Assembly (NCBI GenBank): GCA_005889275.1
Contig: VBFI01000045.1
Span: 1-40,297, forward strand
Source of the DNA: Chloroflexota bacterium
GTDB lineage: Bacteria; Chloroflexota; Limnocylindria; P2-11E
Reading direction: 5' to 3'
Length of the DNA: 40,297 bases
Position 1 is the first letter of the stretch. The number at the start of each line of letters is the position of its first letter. Under the pieces are notes generated by a model that was not told where the DNA came from, searched no databases, and saw nothing but the letters and a program-made list of their open reading frames with translations. Below are positions 32,782 to 39,995 of the stretch, piece after piece. Made by a program: the position numbers and the translations under genes.

Positions 32782-34128
32782 ATGAAGACCGAGGCTCCCT
32801 CCGTAACGTTGCGCGAGCGGGTGCGCGCGCTCATGCCTCGCATTCGCGGAGACCTCGAAACGCTCGTGCGCATTCCCTCGATCAGCCACCCCGGCCACGA
32901 TCCGTCGCAGCTCGGCCGATCGGCAGCGGCGACCGAGAAAATCCTGCGTGACGCGGGCGTCAAGACGCAGATCGTCGAGATCGAAGGCGTGCCCGCGGTC
33001 CTCGGCCGGATCGAGGCTCCGGCCGGCGCTCCGACCGTCCTGCTCTACGCGCATCACGACGTCCAGCCGACCGGCGCGCGGGAGCTCTGGCATTCCGAGC
33101 CGTTCGAGCCGATCGAGAAGAACGGACGGCTCTACGGCCGCGGGACGTCTGACGACAAGTGCGGCGTCGTCATCCACGCCGGAGCGATCCGCGCCTTCGA
33201 CGGACAAACGCCGGTCGGCGTGCGCCTCTTCGTCGAGGGCGAAGAGGAGTGGGGGTCGCCGAACCTCGGAAAGTTCCTCGAGCGTTACGGCGACGAGCTT
33301 CGCGCCGACGCCGTCATCCTCGCCGACTCGGGGAACTGGCGCGCCGGACAGCCTGGCCTGACGACGTCCCTCCGCGGGATCGTCGCCGCGGACATCGAGG
33401 TCCGGACGCTCGATCACGCCGTGCATAGCGGCGAGTTCGGCGGTCCGGTGCCTGATGCGCTCACCGTCCTCGCGAAGACGCTCGCTACGTTACACGACGA
33501 TCGTGGCGAGGTCGCCGTCGCTGGCATCGCGCGTGGGAAGGCCGATCCGCTCGATCTCACCGAGGCCGAGCTCCGCAAGCAGGTCGGCATGCGCCCCGGC
33601 ACCAAGCTCATCGGCGACGGCGGCATCACCGATCGCATGTGGATGAAACCGGCGATCTCGATCCTCGGGATCGACGCGCCGCGGCTCACGGAGTCGACGA
33701 ACCAGCTCGTGCCGTCGGCGAAGGCCCGCGTCTCGATGCGCATCCCGCCCGGTCAGGATCCCGATGCGGCGATGCGCGCCCTGACCGAGCACCTGCGCTC
33801 GCATGTGCCCTGGGGCGCCGAGGTCACGATCACGCCGCGCGGCGCCGGCAAACCCTACCGGCTGGCTGCAGAGGGAAAGGCGTATGACGCCATGCGCCGG
33901 GCGATGGCGGACGCATTTGGCAGAGATCCCGTTCTCATGGGCGCCGGCGGCACGATCCCGTTCGTATCGGACTTCGCCAACGCCTTCCCGAAGGCGGCGC
34001 TCCTTCTCACGGGCGCGGGCGATCCGTTCTCGAACGCGCATTCCGAGGACGAGAGCGTGGACCTTGCCGACCTCGAGCGCTCGACACTCGCCGAGGCGAT
34101 CTTCTTCGAGTACCTCGCCGGCCGCTAG
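32782..34128 (+). CDS. M20 family metallopeptidase (dipeptidase-like)
   Basis: A 448-residue di-zinc peptidase. Metal and catalytic residues: His91-x-Asp93 (YAHHDVQP), bridging Asp124 (GRGTSDDKCG), Glu residues in EGEEEWGSP (152-156 region) and Asp182 in ILADSGNW; the dimerisation lid contains HSGEFGGPVPDAL. The last zinc His is in SNAHSEDES. The plan matches the M20F/ArgE-DapE-like dipeptidases that act on peptides or N-acyl amino acids. ATG at 32782 is chosen from the -10 box and homology start. No operon partner follows. Confidence 0.9.
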   Translation: MKTEAPSVTLRERVRALMPRIRGDLETLVRIPSISHPGHDPSQLGRSAAATEKILRDAGVKTQIVEIEGVPAVLGRIEAPAGAPTVLLYAHHDVQPTGARELWHSEPFEPIEKNGRLYGRGTSDDKCGVVIHAGAIRAFDGQTPVGVRLFVEGEEEWGSPNLGKFLERYGDELRADAVILADSGNWRAGQPGLTTSLRGIVAADIEVRTLDHAVHSGEFGGPVPDALTVLAKTLATLHDDRGEVAVAGIARGKADPLDLTEAELRKQVGMRPGTKLIGDGGITDRMWMKPAISILGIDAPRLTESTNQLVPSAKARVSMRIPPGQDPDAAMRALTEHLRSHVPWGAEVTITPRGAGKPYRLAAEGKAYDAMRRAMADAFGRDPVLMGAGGTIPFVSDFANAFPKAALLLTGAGDPFSNAHSEDESVDLADLERSTLAEAIFFEYLAGR

Positions 34129-34143
34129 GCCGGGGCGAGGCGG

Positions 34144-35043
34144 CTAGACCAGACGGAGTGTCGTCGTGCCGAGCGGCGCGCTCGGGCCCTGAACGGTGAT
34201 CGTGACCTTGCCGCGATAGGTACGGCCGGTCATGACGTCGGCCTTCGTCAGGTAGAAGCTCAGCGTGTCGCCCTTGCGGCCGATGAACCAGAAATCCACG
34301 CTGCCGTTCGTCGTCGTCGCGATGCACGAGCCCGCCGTGCTCGACGTCGATACGCACGCCTCGTTCACCGGAGTGCCGTCGGCGTACTGCACCGTCCCGG
34401 TCGCGTGGACCGCGAACTGCGTCGGCGTTGGCGGAGGCGTTGGCTTCGGGGGCGCGGGCGTCGGCGTCTTCGCGATCGTCGGCAGCGGCGTGCGTGGCGG
34501 AGCCGCGGTCGGCGTCGGCGAGGGCGTCGGGGCGACGGTCGGCTCGGGCGACAGCGCCGGCGAGGGCAGCGTGATGATCGCGCCGGTCGGCTCGGGCGAG
34601 GGCGCCTCGTCGTTCTGCCTCGGCGCGACCTGGTTGAGAAGACGGAGCGCGTCCTCGGTCGCCTGACGCGCGCGCGATGCCGCGAGCGCGTTCCCGGTCG
34701 CCTCCTGGTGCGCGGCCTCCGCGAGACGCTCGTCGTACAGCTCGGTCACGTACGCGACCGGATCGGACTGCAGCGCGACGAACGCGTCCTCGACGGCGAT
34801 GCGTGCCGCGTACAGGGGCGTATCGGCGCTGGCGTTCACCGTCGCGTAGGCGACGGCGAGAACGCCCGCCGCGACGGCGACCGCCCGGACGAACGACGGG
34901 ATCGCGAACCCGCTGCGACGAGGCCGCGCCGCGCGCGTGCGCCACGCGGCCTCGAGCTCGTCGCGCACCCGGTCGGACGCGATCTCGGGCATCCGCACGG
35001 TGCGCAGGGAACCAAGCGCGCGGGCGAGGGTCTCGTCGGTCAC
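34144..35043 (-). CDS. DUF5667-like membrane protein, likely anti-sigma partner
   Basis: A 299-residue protein whose ATG overlaps the stop of the sigma gene by four bases. Residues 1-45 are cytoplasmic and charged; a membrane helix lies at about 48-68; the outside part starts ADTPLYAARIAVEDAFVALQ, the hallmark of DUF5667 proteins (PDSPLYPVKRAVE). A Pro/Thr-rich linker (about 165-215) leads to a small beta domain with two Cys (NEACVSTSSTAGSCIATTTNG) like a carboxypeptidase-regulatory fold. Proteins of this type are commonly coupled to ECF sigma factors and may hold or release them in response to an envelope signal. The typical ZAS zinc motif is not visible. Confidence 0.8.
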   Translation of the reverse strand: MTDETLARALGSLRTVRMPEIASDRVRDELEAAWRTRAARPRRSGFAIPSFVRAVAVAAGVLAVAYATVNASADTPLYAARIAVEDAFVALQSDPVAYVTELYDERLAEAAHQEATGNALAASRARQATEDALRLLNQVAPRQNDEAPSPEPTGAIITLPSPALSPEPTVAPTPSPTPTAAPPRTPLPTIAKTPTPAPPKPTPPPTPTQFAVHATGTVQYADGTPVNEACVSTSSTAGSCIATTTNGSVDFWFIGRKGDTLSFYLTKADVMTGRTYRGKVTITVQGPSAPLGTTTLRLV

Positions 35044-35615
35044 TTCGCGGCCTCCGCGCCGGTCCAGCGGTCGAACAAAGAGAGCTCACCCACGCGCTCG
35101 AGCTCGCGGCGGAGGCGCTCGAGCGCACGGTGCTGCAGCGTCCGCACCGCTCCCTCGCTGCGACCGGTCATCTTGCCGACTTCCGCTGCGCCATACCCCT
35201 CGACAAAACGCAGGAGCAGGACCTCGCGATAGTCACTTTTCAGTTTCGCCATCGCGTTCATCAGCGCGGTGCGCTCTATCGACCGCATCGCGTCGGCCTC
35301 GACGTTCTGGCCGGACTCAGGATGGTTCACGAGCTCGTCGACCGACAGGTCCGGCCTCGTGCGGCGCGACTTGTCGATCGCCGCGTTCCGCGCGACGCGG
35401 AACAGGAAGGCGACAAACGGCAGCCCGCGGTCTTCGTACCGGCCGAGCGCTTCCATCGCCCGCAAGAACACGTCCGCCACCAGGTCCTCCGCCTCGTGTC
35501 TCGCGCCGGTCCTCGCCAAGCAGTAGCGAAAGACCGGGTCGCGATAGCGCTCGTAGAGCTGGCCGAACGCGGCGGCATCGCCGGCCTGGGCGGCCTTGAC
35601 GAGCGCCGCGTCGAT
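35040..35615 (-). CDS. ECF-type sigma factor with unclear start codon
   Basis: A 191-residue protein if it begins at ATC 35615; the usual ECF length. Region 2 is FGQLYERYRDPVFRYCLARTG and AEDLVADVFLRAMEAL; region 4 is LKSDYREVLLLRFVEGYGAAEVGKMT with the recognition helix SEGAVRTLQHRALERL. The in-frame TTG at 35519 would delete half of region 2, so it is not a true start. Going upstream in the same frame there is no ATG, GTG or TTG until an in-frame TAG at 35676-35678; beyond it is ATG 35693 (ATG CCC CGG AGC CCG TAG ATC). A TAGCGT -10 box at 35708-35713 would put the RNA start near 35700. ATC 35675 or ATC 35615 are the only near-cognate candidates; a stop read-through or sequence error are alternatives. 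Confidence 0.8.
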   Translation of the reverse strand: MDAALVKAAQAGDAAAFGQLYERYRDPVFRYCLARTGARHEAEDLVADVFLRAMEALGRYEDRGLPFVAFLFRVARNAAIDKSRRTRPDLSVDELVNHPESGQNVEADAMRSIERTALMNAMAKLKSDYREVLLLRFVEGYGAAEVGKMTGRSEGAVRTLQHRALERLRRELERVGELSLFDRWTGAEAAK

Positions 35616-35707
35616 ACCTCGACGCGACGCGTTCCCTGTGGCCGTCTCGCCGGTGACGCCGGCGTCCGGGACGATCTACGGGCTCCGGGGCATCACTGGT
35701 CCAAACG

Positions 35708-35713
35708 ACGCTA
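35708..35713 (-). promoter_or_regulatory. -10 box TAGCGT of sigma gene
   Basis: Minus-strand hexamer fourteen bases before ATG 35693, giving an RNA start near 35700. It precedes the short frame MPRSP-stop that runs into the sigma frame. Confidence 0.4.
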
Positions 35714-35785
35714 GTCGGTTTTCGATACACCCCCCGTGTGGGCGAGGGCTCTAAGGAGCGTCTAAGGGGGCGCAATATCAATCTG

Positions 35786-36076
35786 GTGACGTCCATCGAA
35801 GGCGCGATCCTCATCTGGCTCGCGATCGGCGCGGGTATCGCCGGCGGCGTCTTCATCGTGGCCCGCTCGGCCGTGCAGCTCGGCAGCGTCGCGTATCGGG
35901 TGATGGAACGGCAGCTCTCGCGCGGCGCGGCCACACGCGAGACCGCGCTCATGTCGCTGGTGCTCCTCGCCGCGCTCCTGGTGACCGCGGTCATCGCGGG
36001 CTACGCGATCTTCGCGATCTTCGGTTCGCTGCTCGAGTCGGGTGGAGCGATCAACACGCTGAACAACGGGTCGTAA
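35786..36076 (+). CDS. Small two-helix membrane protein, unknown
   Basis: A 96-residue protein. GTG at 35786 starts directly before a membrane helix (SIEGAILIWLAIGAGIAGG); a longer form from GTG 35738 adds 16 basic residues. The second helix is LMSLVLLAALLVTAVIAGYAIFAI. A basic segment with VMERQLSRGA lies between. No family and no ribosome site near 35786 (AAGGGGG is 16 bases away). Head-to-head with the sigma gene. Confidence 0.6.
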   Translation: MTSIEGAILIWLAIGAGIAGGVFIVARSAVQLGSVAYRVMERQLSRGAATRETALMSLVLLAALLVTAVIAGYAIFAIFGSLLESGGAINTLNNGS

Positions 36077-36080
36077 AAGA

Positions 36081-36109
36081 GAGAACGCCGGCGAGTTGCC
36101 GGCGCTCTC
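36081..36109. terminator. Strong stem-loop, terminator for the minus-strand small genes
   Basis: GAGAACGCCGGC and GCCGGCGCTCTC (one mismatch) around a five-base loop. On the minus strand it is followed by TCTTTTA, so it fits a Rho-independent terminator 25 bases after the 36134 stop, and may also stop the plus-strand gene. Confidence 0.65.
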
Positions 36110-36133
36110 ACGCGTCACACCTTCCGACGTGAG

Positions 36134-36283
36134 CTAGGCGGGGGGCTTCCTCACGTCGCTGCCTTCGTCCGGCACGTCGGTCGGACCTTCGATGTTCGGA
36201 TTCTCGAGCGGTGCCCCGCCCTTCTTCCCGACATCATCGGGCCCGTACTCGCCGGGGCGCTTGGGCAGATCCTTGTTCTCCAC
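36134..36283 (-). CDS. Small hydrophilic protein with DVGKKGG motif
   Basis: A 49-residue disordered protein, MENKDLPKRPGEYGPDDVGK then KGGAPLENPNIEGP, starting with GTG that overlaps the TAG of the next upstream gene by one base (TAGTG). It has no Cys, Trp or hydrophobic core. It shares the segment DVGKKGG with that protein. The composition is that of hydrophilins. The function is unknown; a desiccation or stress role is inference. Confidence 0.6.
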   Translation of the reverse strand: MENKDLPKRPGEYGPDDVGKKGGAPLENPNIEGPTDVPDEGSDVRKPPA

Positions 36284-36465
36284 TAGAGCTTCTTCTCGGT
36301 GCCGGGCTGGGAGCCGCCCTTGTCGCCCTCACGGCCGACGTCGCCGGAGCCGCCCTTCTTGCCGATGTCGCCGCCCTGGCCACCCTGCTTCCCGGTCTCT
36401 TCCTGCGGCCACTGCTTGCCGCCCCCGGTGTCGCCCTGGCCAGGCTCCTTGGTCTTCTCCTGCAT
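36283..36465 (-). CDS. Gly/Lys-rich hydrophilin-like protein
   Basis: A 60-residue protein, MQEKTKEPGQGDTGGGKQWP, with GKQGGQGGDIGKKGGSGDVG. ATG at 36465 has GGAGG about nine bases upstream. It is almost wholly polar, rich in Gly, Lys, Gln and Glu, and has KGG-like repeats as in stress-related KGG proteins and plant LEA relatives. A small hairpin, GCCTC-TGTG-GAGGC at 36488-36501, lies in its leader. It is translationally coupled to the 49-residue protein downstream. Confidence 0.65.
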   Translation of the reverse strand: MQEKTKEPGQGDTGGGKQWPQEETGKQGGQGGDIGKKGGSGDVGREGDKGGSQPGTEKKL

Positions 36466-36569
36466 CGACTTTCCTCCTGCGGATGTCGCCTCTGTGGAGG
36501 CGCGCCGAACGAACGAGCAGACCCCGTGCCGAATGCCGGTCTGTAACAAAGTTGCGTGATGACGTTAAA

Positions 36570-37013
36570 TCAACCGAGTCGAAGGGCGAGCGAGCGGACT
36601 CGTTTGCGAATCCCATCGCGCACGATCCGGAACGCGGCGAGCCGTTCCTCCTCCGTGCCGCGGGCGAGCGCGGGGTCGGCGAAGTTCCAGCGAAGCCGCA
36701 TCCCCGAGCGCGGCGGTATCGGGCACTGGGCGTCGCAGACGGTGACGACGATGTCCCAGCCCTCGCCGACCTCATCGACCGACTTGCTGCGCTGGCCGCT
36801 GATGTCGACGCCGACCTCCCGCATGACCAGCACCGCGAGGGGGTGCAGCTCCGCCGCGACCGTACCCGCGCTCTCGACCTCGAACCGATCTCCGGCGACC
36901 TCGCGAAGGAACCCTTCCGCCATCTGCGAGCGCGCGGCGTTGTGCGCGCACAGAAAGAGGACGCGCCGCCTCGCCCCACCCCCGGCGCCTGCGGCGCGTC
37001 CGTTGTCCGCGAT
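36570..37013 (-). CDS. arsC: ArsC-type arsenate reductase/LMW protein-tyrosine phosphatase, unclear start
   Basis: The recognisable protein begins RRRVLFLCAHNAARSQMAEG: the CX5R loop Cys-Ala-His-Asn-Ala-Ala-Arg-Ser of the low-molecular-weight phosphatase/arsenate reductase fold. The later TVCDAQCP and RWNFADPALA fit thioredoxin-coupled ArsC, which reduces arsenate to arsenite through a Cys triad. There is no ars operon, transporter or ArsR gene here. The start is uncertain: between the stop of the upstream gene and the CX5R loop there is no ATG, GTG or TTG in frame. ATC at 37013, seven bases after that stop, gives 147 residues; otherwise ATG 37106 would overlap the upstream gene by 86 bases. 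Confidence 0.78.
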   Translation of the reverse strand: MADNGRAAGAGGGARRRVLFLCAHNAARSQMAEGFLREVAGDRFEVESAGTVAAELHPLAVLVMREVGVDISGQRSKSVDEVGEGWDIVVTVCDAQCPIPPRSGMRLRWNFADPALARGTEEERLAAFRIVRDGIRKRVRSLALRLG

Positions 37014-37020
37014 TAGGCCG

Positions 37021-37215
37021 TTACGCGAGCGAAAGGATGTCCAGGAAGGACCGCGTGTTGGTGCCCGAGTTGAAGATCTGGGGACCGGCGTAGAAGACAA
37101 GGACAAGGACGATGAGGATCAGCAAGATGATCCCGATGATCATCCCAGCGCCGAACCCGCCGTCATTCGTCACGACCGGCCCACCAGCGGGCGGATTGAC
37201 GTTGACCTGGCCCAT
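37021..37215 (-). CDS. Small single-pass membrane protein, unknown
   Basis: A 64-residue protein, MGQVNVNPPAGG, with one helix (MIIGIILLILIVLVLVFYAG) and a short tail. A perfect GAGGAGG lies seven bases upstream of the ATG. Its TAA is close to the apparent ArsC start. The N-terminus is outside or cytoplasmic and contains an acidic loop VVTNDGG. Similar short proteins occur in Chloroflexota; no function known. Confidence 0.75.
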   Translation of the reverse strand: MGQVNVNPPAGGPVVTNDGGFGAGMIIGIILLILIVLVLVFYAGPQIFNSGTNTRSFLDILSLA

Positions 37216-37285
37216 TTACAAACCTCCTCGTGCTAAGTCGCTCGATGTCCTCGCAAGCACCGTGCCGGAACCGCGCGCTCGTTCG

Positions 37286-37291
37286 TATGCT
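37286..37291 (+). promoter_or_regulatory. -10 box TATGCT of MFS gene
   Basis: The hexamer ends eight bases before the ATG at 37300. No Shine-Dalgarno is present. Confidence 0.5.
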
Positions 37292-37299
37292 CGGCGTTC

Positions 37300-38556
37300 A
37301 TGCGCTTAGGACCTCTCCGGCATCGCTGGTTCGCGGCGTTCACCGGATCGATCGGCCTCGGCGGACTTGGTGATGAGGTCGCCCGACTCGCATTACCAAT
37401 CCTCATCCTTGACCTGACCCACTCGATCGCCGCGGCGGCCACGCTGCGCCTCGTGCAGGCGCTTCCCTACGTCTTCTTCGGTGGGATCGCCGGAGTCCTC
37501 ATCGACCGGGCGGACAAGCGTCGCCTCCTCATCGGCTGCGATCTGCTGAGCGTCGCGCTGACGCTCGCGATCCCGGTCTCGGTCGCCGTGGGCGTGTTCT
37601 CGCTCAACCTGCTCTACGTGATCGGATTCCTTCTCGGCACGGTCGAGGTCGCCTGGGGCGTGACCACCGACTTCAGCGTCGTGCCCGCTCTCGTCGAGCC
37701 TGATGAGCTCACCAGCGCGAACGCCGCGTATTTCGGCGTCGACCGGTCCGCGCGCATCCTCGGACCGACCATCGGTGGACTCGCGATCGCTGCCTTCGGG
37801 ACAGCGAACGCCATGTACATCGCCGCGCTCGCGTTCGTTCCGACGATCGTCGTCTTCTTTCTGATGCCGCCGATCTACGACGTCGACCGGCCGACCACGG
37901 CGATCACGCCGGCGAACATCGCGCGAGAGCTCGGCGAAGGTTTCTCGTTCGTCTGGCACAGCAAGGTGCTCCGCTGGCTCCTCGTCCTCATGTTCATCGC
38001 CAACCTCGGCCAGCAAGGGGTCCAGACGCTCGTGCTCTACGTCCTCCGCGAGGAGAACCAGCTGAGCGGGGTCACCATCGGCCTCGCCCTCTCGCTCGCC
38101 GGGGTGGTCACGGTGCTCGCGAGCTTCATCGCGCCTCGGCTCGCCCAGGGCCGGCCGCTCGGCCACACCTTGCTCGGATCGACGGCGCTCGCGGGCCTCG
38201 TCATGGCGGCGACCGCTCTCGCGCATGATTGGCGGCTCATCGTCGCCGGATACGCCGCGCGCGAGACCGCGTGGATGGGCTTCATCATCTACGCGTTCGT
38301 CCCGCGCCAGCGCGAGGTCCCCGCGCGGATCCGCGGCCGGGCAAACGGAGCGTTCCGCACGATCGTGATCATCGCGAACAGCGTCTCGGCTCCGTTCCTC
38401 TCAGCCATCGTCGTCTGGACGAACTCGGCTACCGCCTTCGCGGTGGCGGGCGCCTCAGCGCTCCTCGCCGTCGCGGTCACCTACTTCACGCCGCTCCGCG
38501 ACTACAACCTGAACGAACCGACACCGGATGAACGCGTCGATCAGGCGGCGAAGTGA
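37300..38556 (+). CDS. MFS transporter (enterobactin-exporter/MFS_3-like)
   Basis: A 418-residue membrane protein with about twelve helices. Family signs are the early segment TGSIGLGGLGDEVARLALPIL, the loop GVLIDRADKRRLLIGCDLL between helices 2 and 3, and a later ARLAQGRPLGHTLL. This group (EntS-like) contains multidrug and siderophore exporters. No regulator or siderophore gene is nearby, so the cargo is unknown. The start is leaderless ATG at 37300. It ends four bases before the convergent basic-protein gene. Confidence 0.9.
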   Translation: MRLGPLRHRWFAAFTGSIGLGGLGDEVARLALPILILDLTHSIAAAATLRLVQALPYVFFGGIAGVLIDRADKRRLLIGCDLLSVALTLAIPVSVAVGVFSLNLLYVIGFLLGTVEVAWGVTTDFSVVPALVEPDELTSANAAYFGVDRSARILGPTIGGLAIAAFGTANAMYIAALAFVPTIVVFFLMPPIYDVDRPTTAITPANIARELGEGFSFVWHSKVLRWLLVLMFIANLGQQGVQTLVLYVLREENQLSGVTIGLALSLAGVVTVLASFIAPRLAQGRPLGHTLLGSTALAGLVMAATALAHDWRLIVAGYAARETAWMGFIIYAFVPRQREVPARIRGRANGAFRTIVIIANSVSAPFLSAIVVWTNSATAFAVAGASALLAVAVTYFTPLRDYNLNEPTPDERVDQAAK

Positions 38557-38560
38557 GGGA

Positions 38561-38863
38561 CTAGTCCGGTCGGGGCGCCCCGCGCGCTTCGGTCGCGCGG
38601 TCATGACGCCCGCCCTTTGGCTCGCGCTTGCCCGCGCGAGTGCGCGTGATCGCGTCCTTGGCCGGAGTGGCCCGGACGCGCTTCGGCATCGGCTCGCGGT
38701 CGAGCTCCTTGCGGATCCGTGGCGGTAGCTTGCCGCCGCCCGATGACAGCGCGGCGGCCTTGCGTCGGGAGAGCTCTTTCGCGGGTGGCTTGTGCGGTCG
38801 TGACCGGCTCGCACTGACCTTGCGCACCTCGCCCGCGACCGTGAAGGCCCGAAGCTTGGCCAT
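38561..38863 (-). CDS. Small basic protein, unknown
   Basis: A 100-residue, very basic protein, MAKLRAFTVAGEVRKVSASR, with KLPPRIRKELDREPMPKRVR in the middle and a disordered Lys/Arg/Pro tail. It looks like a nucleic-acid-binding protein but resembles no family. The ATG at 38863 is divergent to the YiiX-like gene; no Shine-Dalgarno is seen. Confidence 0.5.
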   Translation of the reverse strand: MAKLRAFTVAGEVRKVSASRSRPHKPPAKELSRRKAAALSSGGGKLPPRIRKELDREPMPKRVRATPAKDAITRTRAGKREPKGGRHDRATEARGAPRPD

Positions 38864-38894
38864 GCGCGCCGGCCGTGCAGGCGGCGTGCCCCGT

Positions 38895-38900
38895 TACGCT
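38895..38900 (+). promoter_or_regulatory. -10 box TACGCT of leaderless gene 38907
   Basis: The hexamer has six bases to GTG 38907 and supports that start over upstream in-frame ATG 38862 and GTG 38886. Confidence 0.5.
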
Positions 38901-38906
38901 CGCGGC

Positions 38907-39479
38907 GTGGCGCGCTTCGAGCACGTGCCGCCCGGCGAGCGGACGCCCGACCCGCGTCCAGGCGATTTCATCCTCACGCACGGGGGCGAGCTCTTCTCGC
39001 GGCTCACCCAGATCGGCCAGCAGCTGCGCTACGCCGGCGCGGACCAGCCGTACACCTACTGGAACCACGCCGCGCTCATCGTCTCGAACGATGGAGCGCT
39101 CGTCGAAGCGCTCGGCGCGGGGGTACATCGCACCACGCTCGCCGCGTACGACCAGACGCAATACACCGTGGTGGCGATCGACGCATCCGCCGAGGATCGC
39201 GCCGAGATGGTCGCCTTCGCCGAGCACTGGATCGGCGCGCAGTACGACTGGGCGACGATCGTGAGCATCGGACTCTCGCTTCTCACCGGTGCGAAGTTCA
39301 GCTTCGGCTTCGCGGGTCAGCTGATCTGCAGCGGCCTCGTCGCGCGGGCGCTCGAGCGGACCGCGACGATCTTCGAGGATGAGCCATCGCACGTGATGCC
39401 CGCCGGCCTCGCGAAGATGTTTGGTGTCACGCCGCCATCGGCGAACGCGCCGAAGGGCCGCGCCGCGCGACGAGGCTAG
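38907..39479 (+). CDS. YiiX/NlpC-P60-like cysteine hydrolase
   Basis: A 190-residue protein of the permuted papain (YiiX/Spr-type) group. It has PRPGDFILTHGG near residue 15 and WNHAALIVSNDGALVEALGAGV with a catalytic His in the NHAAL strand, an AEHWIGAQYDW strand and then FAGQLICSGLVARAL with a Cys that fits the nucleophile. In the permuted family the order His...Cys is expected. Relatives cut amide bonds in peptidoglycan or lipids. No signal peptide is seen, so the site of action is unclear. The GTG at 38907 is supported by a -10 box. Confidence 0.8.
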   Translation: MARFEHVPPGERTPDPRPGDFILTHGGELFSRLTQIGQQLRYAGADQPYTYWNHAALIVSNDGALVEALGAGVHRTTLAAYDQTQYTVVAIDASAEDRAEMVAFAEHWIGAQYDWATIVSIGLSLLTGAKFSFGFAGQLICSGLVARALERTATIFEDEPSHVMPAGLAKMFGVTPPSANAPKGRAARRG

Positions 39480-39901
39480 TTCAGCTCGCTCGGCACGTAG
39501 TAGGCGGGAGCGGCCTCACGGATCGCGCGCAGAAGAACCTCGTAGCGCGCGTCCTTCATCACGCAGGCGACCGCGCCGAGAGTTCGGGCCGCCTGGCACA
39601 CGTCGCCGTCGAGCGTGTACATCACGACCTTGATGTCGGGGAGCTCGCGGCGGAGGTACTTGAGAACGCGGAGCCCATCGGCACCGGGCATGTCCTCATC
39701 GAGCACGAGCACGTCCGGCAGGAGCTCCTGGCAGAGCTGCACGGTGGCGGGACCATCCTTGGCCGCACCGACGCAGGCGAGATCGTTCTCCGAATCGATG
39801 AGATAGCGGAGGTTCTCGCGGACCGAGGGGTGATCGTCGGCGACGAGCACCCGAACCCGCACCTCAGACTCCCGGCGATCCATTGCCATCACGACCTTCA
39901 T
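39476..39901 (-). CDS. Single-domain response regulator (NarL-type receiver)
   Basis: A 141-residue receiver without HTH output. Acid pocket Asp22/Asp23 (VADDHPS), phosphoacceptor Asp68 in VLVLDEDMPGADG, Thr96 and Lys116 (VMKDARY) are in place. A GGAG lies upstream of the ATG at 39901. The pattern is that of NarL/DegU receivers but the DNA-binding half is missing; it ends with PAYYVPSELN. Its stop lies next to the YiiX stop. It is a candidate acceptor for the kinase at 14464. Confidence 0.88.
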   Translation of the reverse strand: MKVVMAMDRRESEVRVRVLVADDHPSVRENLRYLIDSENDLACVGAAKDGPATVQLCQELLPDVLVLDEDMPGADGLRVLKYLRRELPDIKVVMYTLDGDVCQAARTLGAVACVMKDARYEVLLRAIREAAPAYYVPSELN

Positions 39902-39995
39902 AAGACTCCAGAGGGCGCTTGTCTAGGGCGATTCCCTACCCGCCGCTCAGCCGGCCCACAGGGCCCTCTTAGAAAGGAGGCGGATCATCGATCCG

